From the NCBI RefSeq assembly GCF_005491705.1, contig NZ_CP028092.1, forward strand, positions 4,402,001-4,466,000: a DNA stretch of 64,000 nucleotides. The letters are read 5' to 3'. Shown one piece after another: positions 1 to 8,387 of this stretch. Origin of the DNA: Pontibacter sp. SGAir0037 (GTDB lineage Bacteria; Bacteroidota; Bacteroidia; Cytophagales; Hymenobacteraceae). How positions within the stretch are numbered: position 1 is the stretch's first letter; each line of letters opens with the position of its first letter. Both the position numbers and the translations under genes were made by a program. The notes below the pieces were generated by a model, which saw only the letters and a list, made by a program, of their open reading frames with translations, had not been told where the DNA came from and did not search any database.

Positions 1-155
1 TTTCATCGCAATATTATAAAGGTTAAATGCATGAATTTTTCCGATATTTGTAATTCTTTTCCGAAGTTGAAATAAAAGCTAAAACTTAAACAGCGGGGGC
101 ATACTAAATTGGCAAATCGGGTTTAAGAGTAATTGCTGTAACAGATAAATACAAT

Positions 156-1826
156 ATGAGCAACGAAACAATTATTTTCTCCATGGCTGGGGTAAGCAAG
201 ATTTACCCGCCAAAGAAACAAGTACTTAAAAACATTTACCTCTCCTTTTTCTACGGTGCCAAAATAGGCGTGCTGGGTCTTAACGGTTCCGGTAAGTCCA
301 GCTTGTTAAAAATTATTGCTGGTGTAGACAAAGAAATTCAGGGTGAAGTGGTATGGTCGCCAGGTTACTCGGTTGGCTACCTGGAGCAGGAGCCGCAGCT
401 TGACCCCTCCAAAACAGTGCGCGAGGTGGTGGAAGAAGGTGTAGCGGAGGTAGTGGGCCTGCTGCGTGAGTTCGACGAAATTAACATGAAGTTCGGCGAG
501 GAAATGACTGATGATGAGATGAATAAGCTTATCGAGCGCCAGGGCGAGGTACAGGAACGCCTGGACCAGCTGAATGCCTGGGAACTGGACAACCGCCTGG
601 AGCGTGCCATGGATGCGCTGCGTACACCGCCAGAAGATGCCCTTATCGGTAACCTATCGGGTGGAGAGAAGCGCCGGGTAGCCCTTTGCCGCCTGCTGTT
701 GCAGGAGCCGGATGTATTGCTGCTCGACGAACCTACCAACCACCTGGATGCAGAGTCGGTAGACTGGCTGGAGCAGCACTTGCAGCAGTATAAGGGTACC
801 GTAATTGCCGTTACCCACGACCGTTACTTCCTCGACAATGTAGCTGGCTGGATTCTGGAGCTGGATCGTGGCGAAGGTATTCCGTGGAAAGGGAACTATA
901 GCAGCTGGCTGGAGCAGAAAGCAAGCCGCCTTGCCCAGGAGGAGAAAAGTGAAAGCAAGCGCCAGAAAACGTTGCAGCGTGAGCTGGAGTGGGTGCGCAT
1001 GGCTCCCAAAGCCCGTCAGGCAAAGTCAAAAGCCCGTATCAGCCAATACGATAAGCTGGCTGGCGAAGAGGCTAAGAACAAAGAAGAGAAGCTGGAGCTG
1101 TTTATTCCTGACGGACCTCGTTTAGGTGCGCAGGTAATAGAAGTAAACAGCGTAAGCAAAGCCTATGGCGATAAACTGTTGTTCGAGAACCTGAGCTTTG
1201 CTTTGCCACAAGGTGGTATTGTAGGTATTATCGGGCCGAACGGTGCCGGTAAAACTACGCTGTTTAAGCTGATAACTGGCCAGGAGAAACCAGATGCCGG
1301 CGATTTTACAGTGGGTTCTACAGTGCAGATTTCTTATGTAGACCAGGAGCACGCACAATTGGATGGCAATAAATCTGTATTCGAGGTTATTTCCGGCGGT
1401 ACAGAACACATGATCATGGCTGGCCGCCAGATTGTTTCCCGTGCCTACGTAAGCAAATTCAACTTCTCGGGCGGAGACCAGGAAAAGAAAGTAGAGAAGC
1501 TATCGGGAGGTGAGCGTAACCGTGTGCACCTGGCCATGACGCTGAAAGAAGGCGGTAACCTGTTGCTGCTCGATGAACCTACCAACGACCTGGACGTTAA
1601 CGCCATCCGGGCCCTGGAGGATGCATTGGAGAATTTTGCGGGCTGTGCCGTAATTATCTCTCACGATCGCTGGTTCCTGGATCGTATCTGTACGCACATC
1701 CTCGCTTTTGAGGGCGATTCGCAGGTGTACTGGTTCGAGGGGAATTACTCAGAATACGAAGAGAATAAGAAGAAACGTATGGGTGATGCCGAACCAAAAC
1801 GTATCCGTTATAAGAAACTGGTATAA
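156..1826 (+). CDS. ettA: Energy-dependent translational throttle protein EttA (ABC-F ATPase)
   Basis: This is a soluble ABC-F protein of 556 residues, the usual EttA length. EttA binds the ribosomal E site and gates entry into elongation according to the ATP/ADP ratio. Two ATPase domains are visible: the first has Walker A GLNGSGKSS near residues 41-49, signature LSGGEKRR near 168 and Walker B LLLDEPTNHLD near 190. The second has GPNGAGKTT near 360, LSGGERNR near 449 and LLLDEPTNDLD. The two are joined by a basic linker rich in Lys/Arg/Gln, and there are no membrane segments. It is a single gene facing the next one and ends before a shared hairpin terminator. Identity as EttA rather than another ABC-F paralogue rests on length and overall layout. 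Confidence 0.95.
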   Translation: MSNETIIFSMAGVSKIYPPKKQVLKNIYLSFFYGAKIGVLGLNGSGKSSLLKIIAGVDKEIQGEVVWSPGYSVGYLEQEPQLDPSKTVREVVEEGVAEVVGLLREFDEINMKFGEEMTDDEMNKLIERQGEVQERLDQLNAWELDNRLERAMDALRTPPEDALIGNLSGGEKRRVALCRLLLQEPDVLLLDEPTNHLDAESVDWLEQHLQQYKGTVIAVTHDRYFLDNVAGWILELDRGEGIPWKGNYSSWLEQKASRLAQEEKSESKRQKTLQRELEWVRMAPKARQAKSKARISQYDKLAGEEAKNKEEKLELFIPDGPRLGAQVIEVNSVSKAYGDKLLFENLSFALPQGGIVGIIGPNGAGKTTLFKLITGQEKPDAGDFTVGSTVQISYVDQEHAQLDGNKSVFEVISGGTEHMIMAGRQIVSRAYVSKFNFSGGDQEKKVEKLSGGERNRVHLAMTLKEGGNLLLLDEPTNDLDVNAIRALEDALENFAGCAVIISHDRWFLDRICTHILAFEGDSQVYWFEGNYSEYEENKKKRMGDAEPKRIRYKKLV

Positions 1827-1916
1827 ATAGAGGCAAGATATTAGACTCAGGACACAAGATTTTTTAGGTCATTTACTTCAGTTCCTGTAGTTCACTTGTG
1901 TAAAGCTTTTGATAGA

Positions 1917-1962
1917 AAACAAAAAGTTCCCCGAAGCAGCAGCTCCAGGGAACTTTTTGTTT
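1917..1962. terminator. Bidirectional terminator between ettA and the serine hydrolase gene
   Basis: A perfect 15-bp inverted repeat (AAACAAAAAGTTCCC and its complement) encloses a 16-nt loop. A-rich and T-rich outer stem halves give a U-run on either strand, so it can serve both convergent genes. Confidence 0.8.
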
Positions 1963-1998
1963 GGCATATTATTGAGGGGATTGTTAGGCTTACTATAG

Positions 1999-3567
1999 TT
2001 ATTTCACCTTGCTAAACTCCAGCTCATCAAAATGAAAATCAGGGTTGTTGGCATCCAGGCGCATTTCGGCTACTTTGCCGTCTTCTCCTATTAGGAAGCG
2101 GACACGGGTAGGTGTAAGCAGAGCATACTTGTTTTTCCACTCCAAGTCAAAAATATCATGCTGCCAGTGGGTTAGCTTTCCGCCTAGATTTGGTGCAGGT
2201 ACCAGTTGCAGTACAAGTGCACCGTTTTGAACAGTAATGGTGGCGTCGCCATATAACGTGCTGGTGTAAGTTCCTGCGTATGCTTGTATATCCAGGTTTG
2301 GCTTGCTCTTACGCTTCTTTTCATGTGGAACGCTTGCCTGCGCCTCTTGCTGTGCCTTTTTAGCTGCGGCAATGTTATCTAAGCTAAACTGACTCCAGTC
2401 GCGGCCATTTTGCACGCCAAAAAGCTGATCTAAAGTATAGTTGGCAATAGGAGCCATAATGCTGCTCATGCTGTTGGTCAGAATAACAATGCCCAGGTTC
2501 TCTTCTGGTACCAGCACGGTGCGGCTGTTCATGCCTTCGTGCCCGCCACCATGCACCACTACTTTACGGCCTTCATAATCGGACAGCATCCAGCCTAAAC
2601 CTGCGGCTGAAAAATGAGTGGATGGTGTAATAGCTTCTGCCTGTTTGGAAATCGGAAAAGGATTGTGTGCTGTCCACATCATGCGGCTGGCCTCTTCGCT
2701 AAAGACCTTTTTGCCTTTGTAGGTGCCACGGCTTAACTGCAGGCGTAACCATTGTGCATCCTGCGCCACGCTGGTAAAAATACCAGCAGCCGGATTCCAG
2801 TTATCCCAGGCGGTGAGCATAGTAGGGTAGGGGGTGCCGTTTTTATCAAAACCATGTGGCGTAGTAATGTTGTCTTTGCCTGCCAGCTCGTTTACAGATG
2901 TATAAGAGCGGGTCATACCCAGTGGAGTAAAGAAGCGTTCTTTTATAAAGGCCTCCCAGGTTTTCCCGGTAACAGCCTCAATTACTTCGCCTGCTGCTAT
3001 AAACATGAGGTTAGAGTAGCCATAGCCGTCTCTGAACCCGTAAACTGGCTTCAGGTAATGCGCACGCTCCAGAATTTCACGGCGGCTGTAGGTCGTGTTA
3101 TACCACAACAAGTCGCCGCTATAGGTCTGATAGCCGACGCGGTGGCTCAACAGGTCTTTAATGTTTAACTGCTGCGTTACATACGGGTCGTAAAGTTGCA
3201 GGTAAGGGAGATATTTGGTCACCGGATCGTTCCAGCTTATTTTTCCTTCATCTACTAAAATACCCAAGGCAGCTGCTGTATAGGCTTTCGTATTAGAAGC
3301 AATGCCAAAAACAGTATTCGCATCTACTTGTCCGCCTTTTTTCAAATCGCGTACGCCGTAGCCTTTGGCAAATATAACCGAGTCATCTTTTACAATGGCA
3401 ATGGCCATGCCGGGCACGTTCCAGTCTTTCAGTGCTTTCTGGTAATAGGCATCCAGTTTTGCTAAATCAGTTTTGGTTTTTTGTGCTTGTGCCTGAACCT
3501 GCAATGCGGTAACAAGCAGAAACAGGAACAACCATAATCGTAGAAGAGGGTGTTTTTGTATCATCAT
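1999..3567 (-). CDS. Secreted serine hydrolase, class C beta-lactamase/DD-peptidase fold
   Basis: This 522-residue exported protein starts with a signal peptide (basic MMIQKH, then a Leu-rich core ending near VQAQA at residue 27). The catalytic SxxK motif is S91-N-T-K94 and the YxN motif is Y184-S-N186; an HGGG segment near residue 345 fits the third active-site motif. This is the beta-lactamase/esterase/D-aminopeptidase superfamily, whose members attack peptidoglycan peptides, esters or amides. A C-terminal domain after about residue 420 (YAGTYTSTLYGD) resembles the DUF3471 lipocalin-like module often attached to such enzymes. The substrate cannot be deduced, and true beta-lactamase activity is not implied. 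The gene is monocistronic and convergent with ettA. Confidence 0.88.
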   Translation of the reverse strand: MMIQKHPLLRLWLFLFLLVTALQVQAQAQKTKTDLAKLDAYYQKALKDWNVPGMAIAIVKDDSVIFAKGYGVRDLKKGGQVDANTVFGIASNTKAYTAAALGILVDEGKISWNDPVTKYLPYLQLYDPYVTQQLNIKDLLSHRVGYQTYSGDLLWYNTTYSRREILERAHYLKPVYGFRDGYGYSNLMFIAAGEVIEAVTGKTWEAFIKERFFTPLGMTRSYTSVNELAGKDNITTPHGFDKNGTPYPTMLTAWDNWNPAAGIFTSVAQDAQWLRLQLSRGTYKGKKVFSEEASRMMWTAHNPFPISKQAEAITPSTHFSAAGLGWMLSDYEGRKVVVHGGGHEGMNSRTVLVPEENLGIVILTNSMSSIMAPIANYTLDQLFGVQNGRDWSQFSLDNIAAAKKAQQEAQASVPHEKKRKSKPNLDIQAYAGTYTSTLYGDATITVQNGALVLQLVPAPNLGGKLTHWQHDIFDLEWKNKYALLTPTRVRFLIGEDGKVAEMRLDANNPDFHFDELEFSKVK

Positions 3568-3745
3568 CAGTCTATTAAGTGTAGCAAGTTAATTATTTTT
3601 ACACTGAAGTTAAAGTAAGGTAGGGTGCAGCAGCAATTGCCTGGATAAGCTTGTGAGGCTTCAGCTCAATTCTTGTCCTGGTTTATCTTCCTATCGGTAC
3701 TATTGGCTACATTTGAGAAATTACCTGAAACCACAGTTATAGCAC

Positions 3746-4732
3746 TTGATTTATTACCTGCCACATAACCTGATCGATAAACAGCAGTGGGATGACCTGA
3801 TAACGGTAGCCCCGGAGCAGCAGGTGTATGCGCTCTCGTGGTACCTGGATGTGGTGTCGCCGGGGTGGGAGGCCATTGTGGCTGTAGATACAGCAGGCCG
3901 GTATGAAGTAGTGCTGCCGGTGCCGGTGCGGCAAAAGCTACGTATGCGCTATGTGCAGCAACCTTTGTATTGCCAGCAGCTGGGGTTTTACAGTCGTAGC
4001 GGGATTGGCAACCAGGCTATAGTAGCACAAATGCTGGAGGTGCTGTATCAGAGATATAGCTATGTAGTTTCCTTGCCTTTAAATACAGCAAATTCTTTTC
4101 CGGAGAAGCTGCTGCACCAACAGGTGTCTCTGCAAAATATGGCAACACTTTACTTGTCGCTGTCAGAAAGATACCCGAAACTTTATGCCAATTATAGCCG
4201 CGATCGTAAGCTGAATCTGAAGCGGGCACAACGAGTGAAGCTTTCCATTGCCGAAAGTGAAGACATAGAGCCTTTGATCTCCTTTTTTAAAGAGGAAGTG
4301 GCTGGCAGAATATACGGAGGTGTAGGAGAATGGGCGTATACTACGCTGCGGAACTTATACCGGGAGTTAAAGCAGCGGGGACTGGCAAGGCTGCTTTACA
4401 CAGTTGATGCCGCTGGAAACACCAATGCAGGCTGTCTTTTTGTAATCTTCCAGAAGCGGATTATTTATATTTTCAATGCTGCTTCAAAAGACGGGAGAAA
4501 GTATAATGGCCGCACCTTCATGTTGGATTATATCATTCAGCAATATGCCGGGCAAGACTACCTTCTGGATTTTGAAAGCCCTGCAGAGGAAGAAAGGGCT
4601 ATTGTGCGGGTGTATGCCGGGTTTGGAGCAACCAAGGCAGGGTTTGCCGTTGTGCATTATAATCGCCTGCCTCCTGTTATAAAGCTCGTGAGGGAGCTGC
4701 GGATGCGGCTGGTCAGACGGTTTCTTTTATAG
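3746..4732 (+). CDS. FemAB/BioF2-like GNAT-fold acetyltransferase family protein
   Basis: The 328-residue cytosolic protein reads from a TTG codon. No ATG occurs in frame until about residue 70, so a TTG start is the likely choice. The C-terminal half (SRDRKLNLKRAQ, then a long region ending in FDFES-type and GFGA segments) resembles the GNAT-like fold of FemAB and BioF2-type proteins. Those proteins transfer aminoacyl or acyl groups in cell-envelope or polysaccharide synthesis. No signal peptide is present. It converges with the phospholipase-like gene, whose stop lies 5 bases downstream. The acceptor is unknown, and the family call rests on overall pattern rather than a diagnostic catalytic motif. 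Confidence 0.65.
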   Translation: MIYYLPHNLIDKQQWDDLITVAPEQQVYALSWYLDVVSPGWEAIVAVDTAGRYEVVLPVPVRQKLRMRYVQQPLYCQQLGFYSRSGIGNQAIVAQMLEVLYQRYSYVVSLPLNTANSFPEKLLHQQVSLQNMATLYLSLSERYPKLYANYSRDRKLNLKRAQRVKLSIAESEDIEPLISFFKEEVAGRIYGGVGEWAYTTLRNLYRELKQRGLARLLYTVDAAGNTNAGCLFVIFQKRIIYIFNAASKDGRKYNGRTFMLDYIIQQYAGQDYLLDFESPAEEERAIVRVYAGFGATKAGFAVVHYNRLPPVIKLVRELRMRLVRRFLL

Positions 4733-4737
4733 CGGCT

Positions 4738-5769
4738 TTATTCAGAACGAATGGCTCTCAGCCAAGCCGGAAATAGTGGAGCAGCAGAGGTTTCTCCTTC
4801 TTCACGTGGAACATGTGGACCTGTTTCATACTCTTTTTCTTCCATTTTTAATCGTTGTCTTTCTGCCTCTGAAATATCACCTTTTGCAAGAGCGCGTAAA
4901 TCAGGCTGGCCGGCATCTACCCAGGCCGTGTACCAGAAGCTGGCAATGGTATGTATAGCTAATCGCATTTGCCGCTCTACCTGCCCGTTTAACCTATTAT
5001 GATAAGCAAGTGTAAAGGCGCGTGAGTAGACTCTGGTGGTAATATTGTTGCGGACCTCAAAGCTGTATTTCTGATCTTCAGGGAACTGTGCCGTTAGCTC
5101 CCGCTCGAAAGTAAGCACAGAATCCAGGGCAAGGTGTGCAGACGTTACCAGCTCCCATGCTTTGAGCTGCGGGTGTTCGATATAGTATGCCTGCCCGACA
5201 AAAAAGTCGTAGTTATCAGAAAGCATCTCCGGCAACCTTGTTTCCCAGAATGCATGAATGCCCCGTTGCCCTGTTAGCTGTCCGTTATAGTTATGGGTAG
5301 TATGGAGTGGCACACAGGCATCGGCTACATAATGCCCCATGTCGGCCGATAAACGCAGTATACGATCCAGGTTTTTTTCTTTAAAGGCCTGCGTAAGCTG
5401 GTATTTCATAGTGTTTATGTGCCAGGGAACAATCCCAAAAGCCTGAAGGGTGTCTTCAGAATAACGCGCTACTGCCTGTTGCCAGAACCGGGGCATTTTG
5501 TATATAGCACTGTCGCCGTACCGGTCTATGTCGATGTAGTGCCTGGGAGCCTCACCGGCCACGGCATAACGCCTGCGGTCAGGGTTCACGGCATTTTCTG
5601 TAATGTAGCGGATGTGTTTCTTGTAAAGTCCTACCATTTCGGGTGGCAGGCTGAAAACTGCCAGGCGATTAATGCGCTGGTGTGCGAAGAAACCCCAGCT
5701 AAAGCCCTGTTGAGGGTAAAGTAGCAGCAAGAGCATCAGGTATACTGTAAAGCGGGCCGTATGCATCAT
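4738..5769 (-). CDS. Secreted zinc-dependent phospholipase C / S1-P1 nuclease-like protein
   Basis: The 343-residue protein has a signal peptide (Leu-rich residues 9-18) that would be cleaved before W25-G-F-F-A-H30. In the phospholipase C/S1-P1 fold the mature N-terminal Trp and nearby His are zinc ligands. Further ligand-type motifs follow: HYIDID, then MGHYVADACVPLH with HTTHNY, then HAFWETRLPE (H-x3-E). These match the tri-zinc pattern of phosphodiesterases acting on phospholipids or single-stranded nucleic acid. The tail after about residue 300 is charged and Pro/Glu-rich. The two small exported peptides upstream lie on the same strand, 103 bp away, so co-transcription is possible. Lipid versus nucleic acid as substrate cannot be decided from sequence. 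Confidence 0.82.
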   Translation of the reverse strand: MMHTARFTVYLMLLLLLYPQQGFSWGFFAHQRINRLAVFSLPPEMVGLYKKHIRYITENAVNPDRRRYAVAGEAPRHYIDIDRYGDSAIYKMPRFWQQAVARYSEDTLQAFGIVPWHINTMKYQLTQAFKEKNLDRILRLSADMGHYVADACVPLHTTHNYNGQLTGQRGIHAFWETRLPEMLSDNYDFFVGQAYYIEHPQLKAWELVTSAHLALDSVLTFERELTAQFPEDQKYSFEVRNNITTRVYSRAFTLAYHNRLNGQVERQMRLAIHTIASFWYTAWVDAGQPDLRALAKGDISEAERQRLKMEEKEYETGPHVPREEGETSAAPLFPAWLRAIRSE

Positions 5770-5865
5770 AGTAGGGCATACGTATCTGGGAGTAATTGGC
5801 TGCCTTGCTGTTCCTATACAACCTGAGCTTAAACAGGCTCTGGTATAGCATTGATCCGGGAGTAG

Positions 5866-5896
5866 CCCCAGACTATAAAGATGCTATAGTCTGGGG
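5866..5896 (-). terminator. Hairpin at the 3' end of small exported peptide 1
   Basis: A perfect 12-bp inverted repeat (CCCCAGACTATA and its complement) has a 7-nt loop. It covers the last codons and stop of the minus-strand peptide gene. No U-run follows, so it may be an attenuator or mRNA-stabilising hairpin ahead of the phospholipase-like gene rather than a full terminator. Confidence 0.5.
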
Positions 5897-6037
5897 AGGG
5901 TTTGCATGTACTGGTGAAGGAGCAGTAGTAGGGTGTACGCTCATAGAAGCGTTGCCTGTGTTCGGGGAGCTAACTGTGTTTGTGAAAGCAAAGCCGAAGC
6001 AGCATAACATGGCAAATAAAAGAACAAGGATTTTCAT
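5873..6037 (-). CDS. Small exported peptide 1 of a tandem pair, 54 residues, unknown function
   Basis: Reading the minus strand from ATG at 6037 gives a 54-residue peptide. It starts MKILVLLFAMLCCFGFAFTN and ends in a Pro/Thr/Ser/His-rich tail (TTAPSPVHANPPQTIASL). The start has the Lys plus hydrophobic core of a signal peptide or single membrane anchor. Its first 23 residues share about 13 identities with the next gene upstream, which has exactly the same length, so the two look like a duplicated family. A longer plus-strand reading frame covers both but has no family resemblance and is taken as a shadow. Function is unknown. It was missed by length-based gene finding, and codons look like those of neighbours. 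Confidence 0.55.
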   Translation of the reverse strand: MKILVLLFAMLCCFGFAFTNTVSSPNTGNASMSVHPTTAPSPVHANPPQTIASL

Positions 6038-6087
6038 GGTTTTATTTTGGACTAATGGTGTTGTAGAGATAAGGTGGTTTAAGGTTA

Positions 6088-6252
6088 CTAAAACCTGGAT
6101 GCAGAAATTTCTACCACGGGAAGCAGATTCGGGTAATCCTGGTAAGAAGCTAGTTCAAACCGATGGCTTACTGCTTTAACAGAGTCTGCTGTGTTTTTGA
6201 AGGCAGCGCCAAGGCAGATTACAAATGCGAGCAATAAAACAATAACTTTCAT
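6088..6252 (-). CDS. Small exported peptide 2 of a tandem pair, 54 residues, unknown function
   Basis: The minus-strand frame from ATG at 6252 encodes 54 residues. It begins MKVIVLLLAFVICLGAAFKN and ends with YPNLLPVVEISASRF. The N-terminus is a clear hydrophobic export signal or anchor and aligns without gaps to peptide 1 (shared V-L-L, A, C, G, A-F, N-T and S positions). The C-terminal halves differ completely, a pattern seen in secreted small peptides that share a leader and vary in the cargo. The gene is 50 bp upstream of peptide 1 on the same strand. The segment between 6253 and 6571 probably carries its promoter. No function is assigned. Confidence 0.55.
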   Translation of the reverse strand: MKVIVLLLAFVICLGAAFKNTADSVKAVSHRFELASYQDYPNLLPVVEISASRF

Positions 6253-6571
6253 AGTTTTAGGGGTTTAGGTGTTATAAATTTTTGTTTCTATATCTTATAG
6301 ATGGACTCAAAAAGCGAAAGGTTGCTTAGGCCACTATAATTATTTTTACTTCTGATTAGCTTATTACATTTTGTATGCCAATGTTGTAAGTTATTGATAA
6401 TTAGTAAATTGACTCAAATTTTAAGGTCTGGTGATATGAGAAGCTGTCCGGCACCGTACACCTATCTGTTCGCTAGCGGACATACCTGATCCTTTAGCTA
6501 CCACCAACTGAATTTAATAAGCAGGTACAGGTGCTGTAACTAAAATAAAAAAGCAGGTGTAGGTACTCCTG
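6253..6571. other. Divergent intergenic region with operator-like palindromes
   Basis: This 319-bp stretch separates the minus-strand peptide pair from the plus-strand desaturase-like gene. It is AT-rich near the peptide side and contains the two 16-nt imperfect palindromes listed separately. No coding frame or RNA gene was seen. Confidence 0.6.
6445..6482. promoter_or_regulatory. Two tandem 16-nt operator-like palindromes, TGTnCG....CGnACA
   Basis: TGTCCGGCACCGTACA (6445-6460) and TGTTCGCTAGCGGACA (6467-6482) are each imperfect palindromes. They share outer TGT/ACA and inner CG/CG positions, and their centres are 22 bp apart, about two helical turns. This layout fits cooperative binding of two regulator dimers on one DNA face. 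They lie about 90 bp before the desaturase-like gene. The regulator is unknown. Confidence 0.5.
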
Positions 6572-7441
6572 ATGAGGTTTACATTTTCTAAATTTGATAA
6601 GCTGGGGGCGCCGCTACTGTTTGCAAGTGCAGTAGCCTTGTTTGTGCTGGAAAGAAAGTGGCAGCTTCGGAAGCGGGTTCGCCCGGAGGGAGAGCGACTG
6701 CTGCGTAATGGAGGCATTGCAGCTACGGCATTGCCAGCTCTCAGGCTTTTGCTCTTGCCAGGTATGTATGCAGCAGCGCATTGGTCGGGCAGGCATAAAG
6801 CAGGCCTGCTACACTGGTTTCGGCTTCCGGATTGGTTAAGGTATAGCTTCGGATTCTTCCTGATAGATTATAGTAGTTACCTCTGGCATGTGCTCCTGCA
6901 TAAGTCTGACCTGCTGTGGCGTTTCCACAACGTACATCATATTGATCTGGACCTGGATTTATCTACCGCCTGGCGATTTCATGTAGGTGAAAATATAGCC
7001 TCTGTTCCTATTCGCGGCGGTATGGTGGCTTTATTGGGAGTGCCGGCAAAACTGGTGGTAGGGTATGAGGTGTTGTTCGAAGCATGTACAGCTTTTCACC
7101 ATAGCAATATGCGCCTGCCTTTCGGGTTCGAGCGCTACTTGTGCCGGCTACTAGTAACACCACGTATGCATGGTATACATCACTCCATTGTAGCGCAGGA
7201 AACAAACAGTAATTTTTCCGTTGTGCTTTCTTGCTGGGACAAGCTGCACAACACACTGCGCCTGAATGTGCCTCAGGATGCTGTTACCATTGGTGTGCCA
7301 GCTTACCGTAATCCGCAGGAGCAAACGTTGCTAAAGTTACTTGCTTTGCCATTCGGGAAGCAGCATGGCTGGCAACTGCCGGATGGCTCTGTACCTGAAC
7401 GGGAAACCTCAGCAGGGGACGAAGGCAAACTAAGCAGGTAG
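6572..7441 (+). CDS. Sterol desaturase / fatty acid hydroxylase family membrane protein
   Basis: The 289-residue integral membrane protein carries the histidine clusters that bind the di-iron centre in the fatty acid hydroxylase superfamily. These are H106-x3-H110 (HVLLH), H119-x2-H122-H123 (HNVHH), a HHSN segment near 176 and HGIHH near 200-204. Hydrophobic segments lie near residues 12-26, 50-70 and 92-105. Family members hydroxylate or desaturate lipids, sterols, carotenoids or ether lipids. Substrate here is unknown. The C-terminal 40 residues are polar. It is a single gene behind the double palindrome and is followed 62 bp later by the cyanophycinase gene on the same strand. Confidence 0.85.
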   Translation: MRFTFSKFDKLGAPLLFASAVALFVLERKWQLRKRVRPEGERLLRNGGIAATALPALRLLLLPGMYAAAHWSGRHKAGLLHWFRLPDWLRYSFGFFLIDYSSYLWHVLLHKSDLLWRFHNVHHIDLDLDLSTAWRFHVGENIASVPIRGGMVALLGVPAKLVVGYEVLFEACTAFHHSNMRLPFGFERYLCRLLVTPRMHGIHHSIVAQETNSNFSVVLSCWDKLHNTLRLNVPQDAVTIGVPAYRNPQEQTLLKLLALPFGKQHGWQLPDGSVPERETSAGDEGKLSR

Positions 7442-7503
7442 CTCAGTAAGCTAACCCTATAGGAGTAGCATGAGTATACAGTACGTCTTTTAAAAGCTGC
7501 ACA

Positions 7504-8352
7504 ATGAATATTACAATCAAAGGTAAACTGATAGCTCTGGGAGGGGGCGACGACGACGGACTTATCAAGCTGATCAAGTCGCAGCTATGTAGTCTGGAAT
7601 CTCACATAGAAGTTATAGCCACGGCAACCCCATCTGCCTCTGATGCTGTAGATTCGGGCAATGCCTATAAAGATGCATTCGAAGAGCTGGGCTGTAGCAA
7701 TGTTCGGTTTATGCGCATTGACGAAGAACATGAGGCCGACACACCCGATAACATAATGCGTATCAGTAAAGCCAATGTAATTTTCTTCACAGGTGGTGAC
7801 CAGGTGCGTTTAGCTGAATTTCTGGAAGACAGCAGGTTGCTGGAGATCATGAAAAGACGTTTTATAGAAGAAGACATCATTATTTCAGGTACAAGTGCCG
7901 GAGCCGCGGTTATGTCTGATAAAATGATCTATGATGGCTATGGGCACTACTCTCTTATCAAAGGCGAAATGAAAACTACCTATGGCTTTGGCTTTATCAG
8001 CAATGTATATATAGATACCCATTTTGCAGAACGTGGGCGTTTCGGAAGATTAGCACACGCTGTTGCGCACGACTGTAACTATATTGGCATTGGACTGAGC
8101 GAGGAAACCGGAATTATCATAAAAGAGGGGGACCAGGTAGAGGTATTCGGCCCTGGCGTGGTAACCATTATAGATGCCAGTAACATCAAGTTTTCCAATA
8201 CCAGGAAAGTAGAGGAGAATGAGCCAATAGCGGTAGAGCACCTGGTTATGCATTTGCTGGTGCAAGGCTACCGCTATTGCCTGAAAGAACATCTATTTCA
8301 GCCTGTTCTGGATGAGCAGAGCGAGGAGAATAATTTATCAGAAGCGGTTTAG
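7504..8352 (+). CDS. Cyanophycinase (peptidase family S51)
   Basis: The 282-residue cytosolic protein matches the S51 serine hydrolase fold. It has an N-terminal GGGDDD turn, FFTGGDQ at residues 94-100, and the nucleophile elbow SGTSAGA with catalytic Ser131. Cyanophycinases cut the Asp-Arg storage polymer to beta-Asp-Arg dipeptides. No cyanophycin synthetase or isoaspartyl dipeptidase is visible nearby, so polymer turnover in this organism is not shown by the window. Related S51 enzymes cut other Asp-containing peptides. The gene ends at a short hairpin shared with the convergent flavoprotein gene. Confidence 0.85.
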   Translation: MNITIKGKLIALGGGDDDGLIKLIKSQLCSLESHIEVIATATPSASDAVDSGNAYKDAFEELGCSNVRFMRIDEEHEADTPDNIMRISKANVIFFTGGDQVRLAEFLEDSRLLEIMKRRFIEEDIIISGTSAGAAVMSDKMIYDGYGHYSLIKGEMKTTYGFGFISNVYIDTHFAERGRFGRLAHAVAHDCNYIGIGLSEETGIIIKEGDQVEVFGPGVVTIIDASNIKFSNTRKVEENEPIAVEHLVMHLLVQGYRYCLKEHLFQPVLDEQSEENNLSEAV

Positions 8353-8361
8353 GCTAGCTTA

Positions 8362-8387
8362 AAAGCAGGAAACTTACTTCCTGCTTT
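8362..8387. terminator. Short bidirectional hairpin between cyanophycinase and flavoprotein genes
   Basis: A perfect 10-bp stem (AAAGCAGGAA and complement) with a 6-nt loop lies just past the plus-strand stop. It covers the last codons of the minus-strand gene. Confidence 0.6.

Noticed and set aside
5796..6179. Plus-strand frame of 127 codons
   Set aside because: It has no domain, signal or family resemblance, and it covers two better minus-strand peptide genes with matching leaders and equal lengths.
7504..8352. Cyanophycin storage locus
   Set aside because: Only the cyanophycinase-like gene is present; no synthetase is seen in the window.
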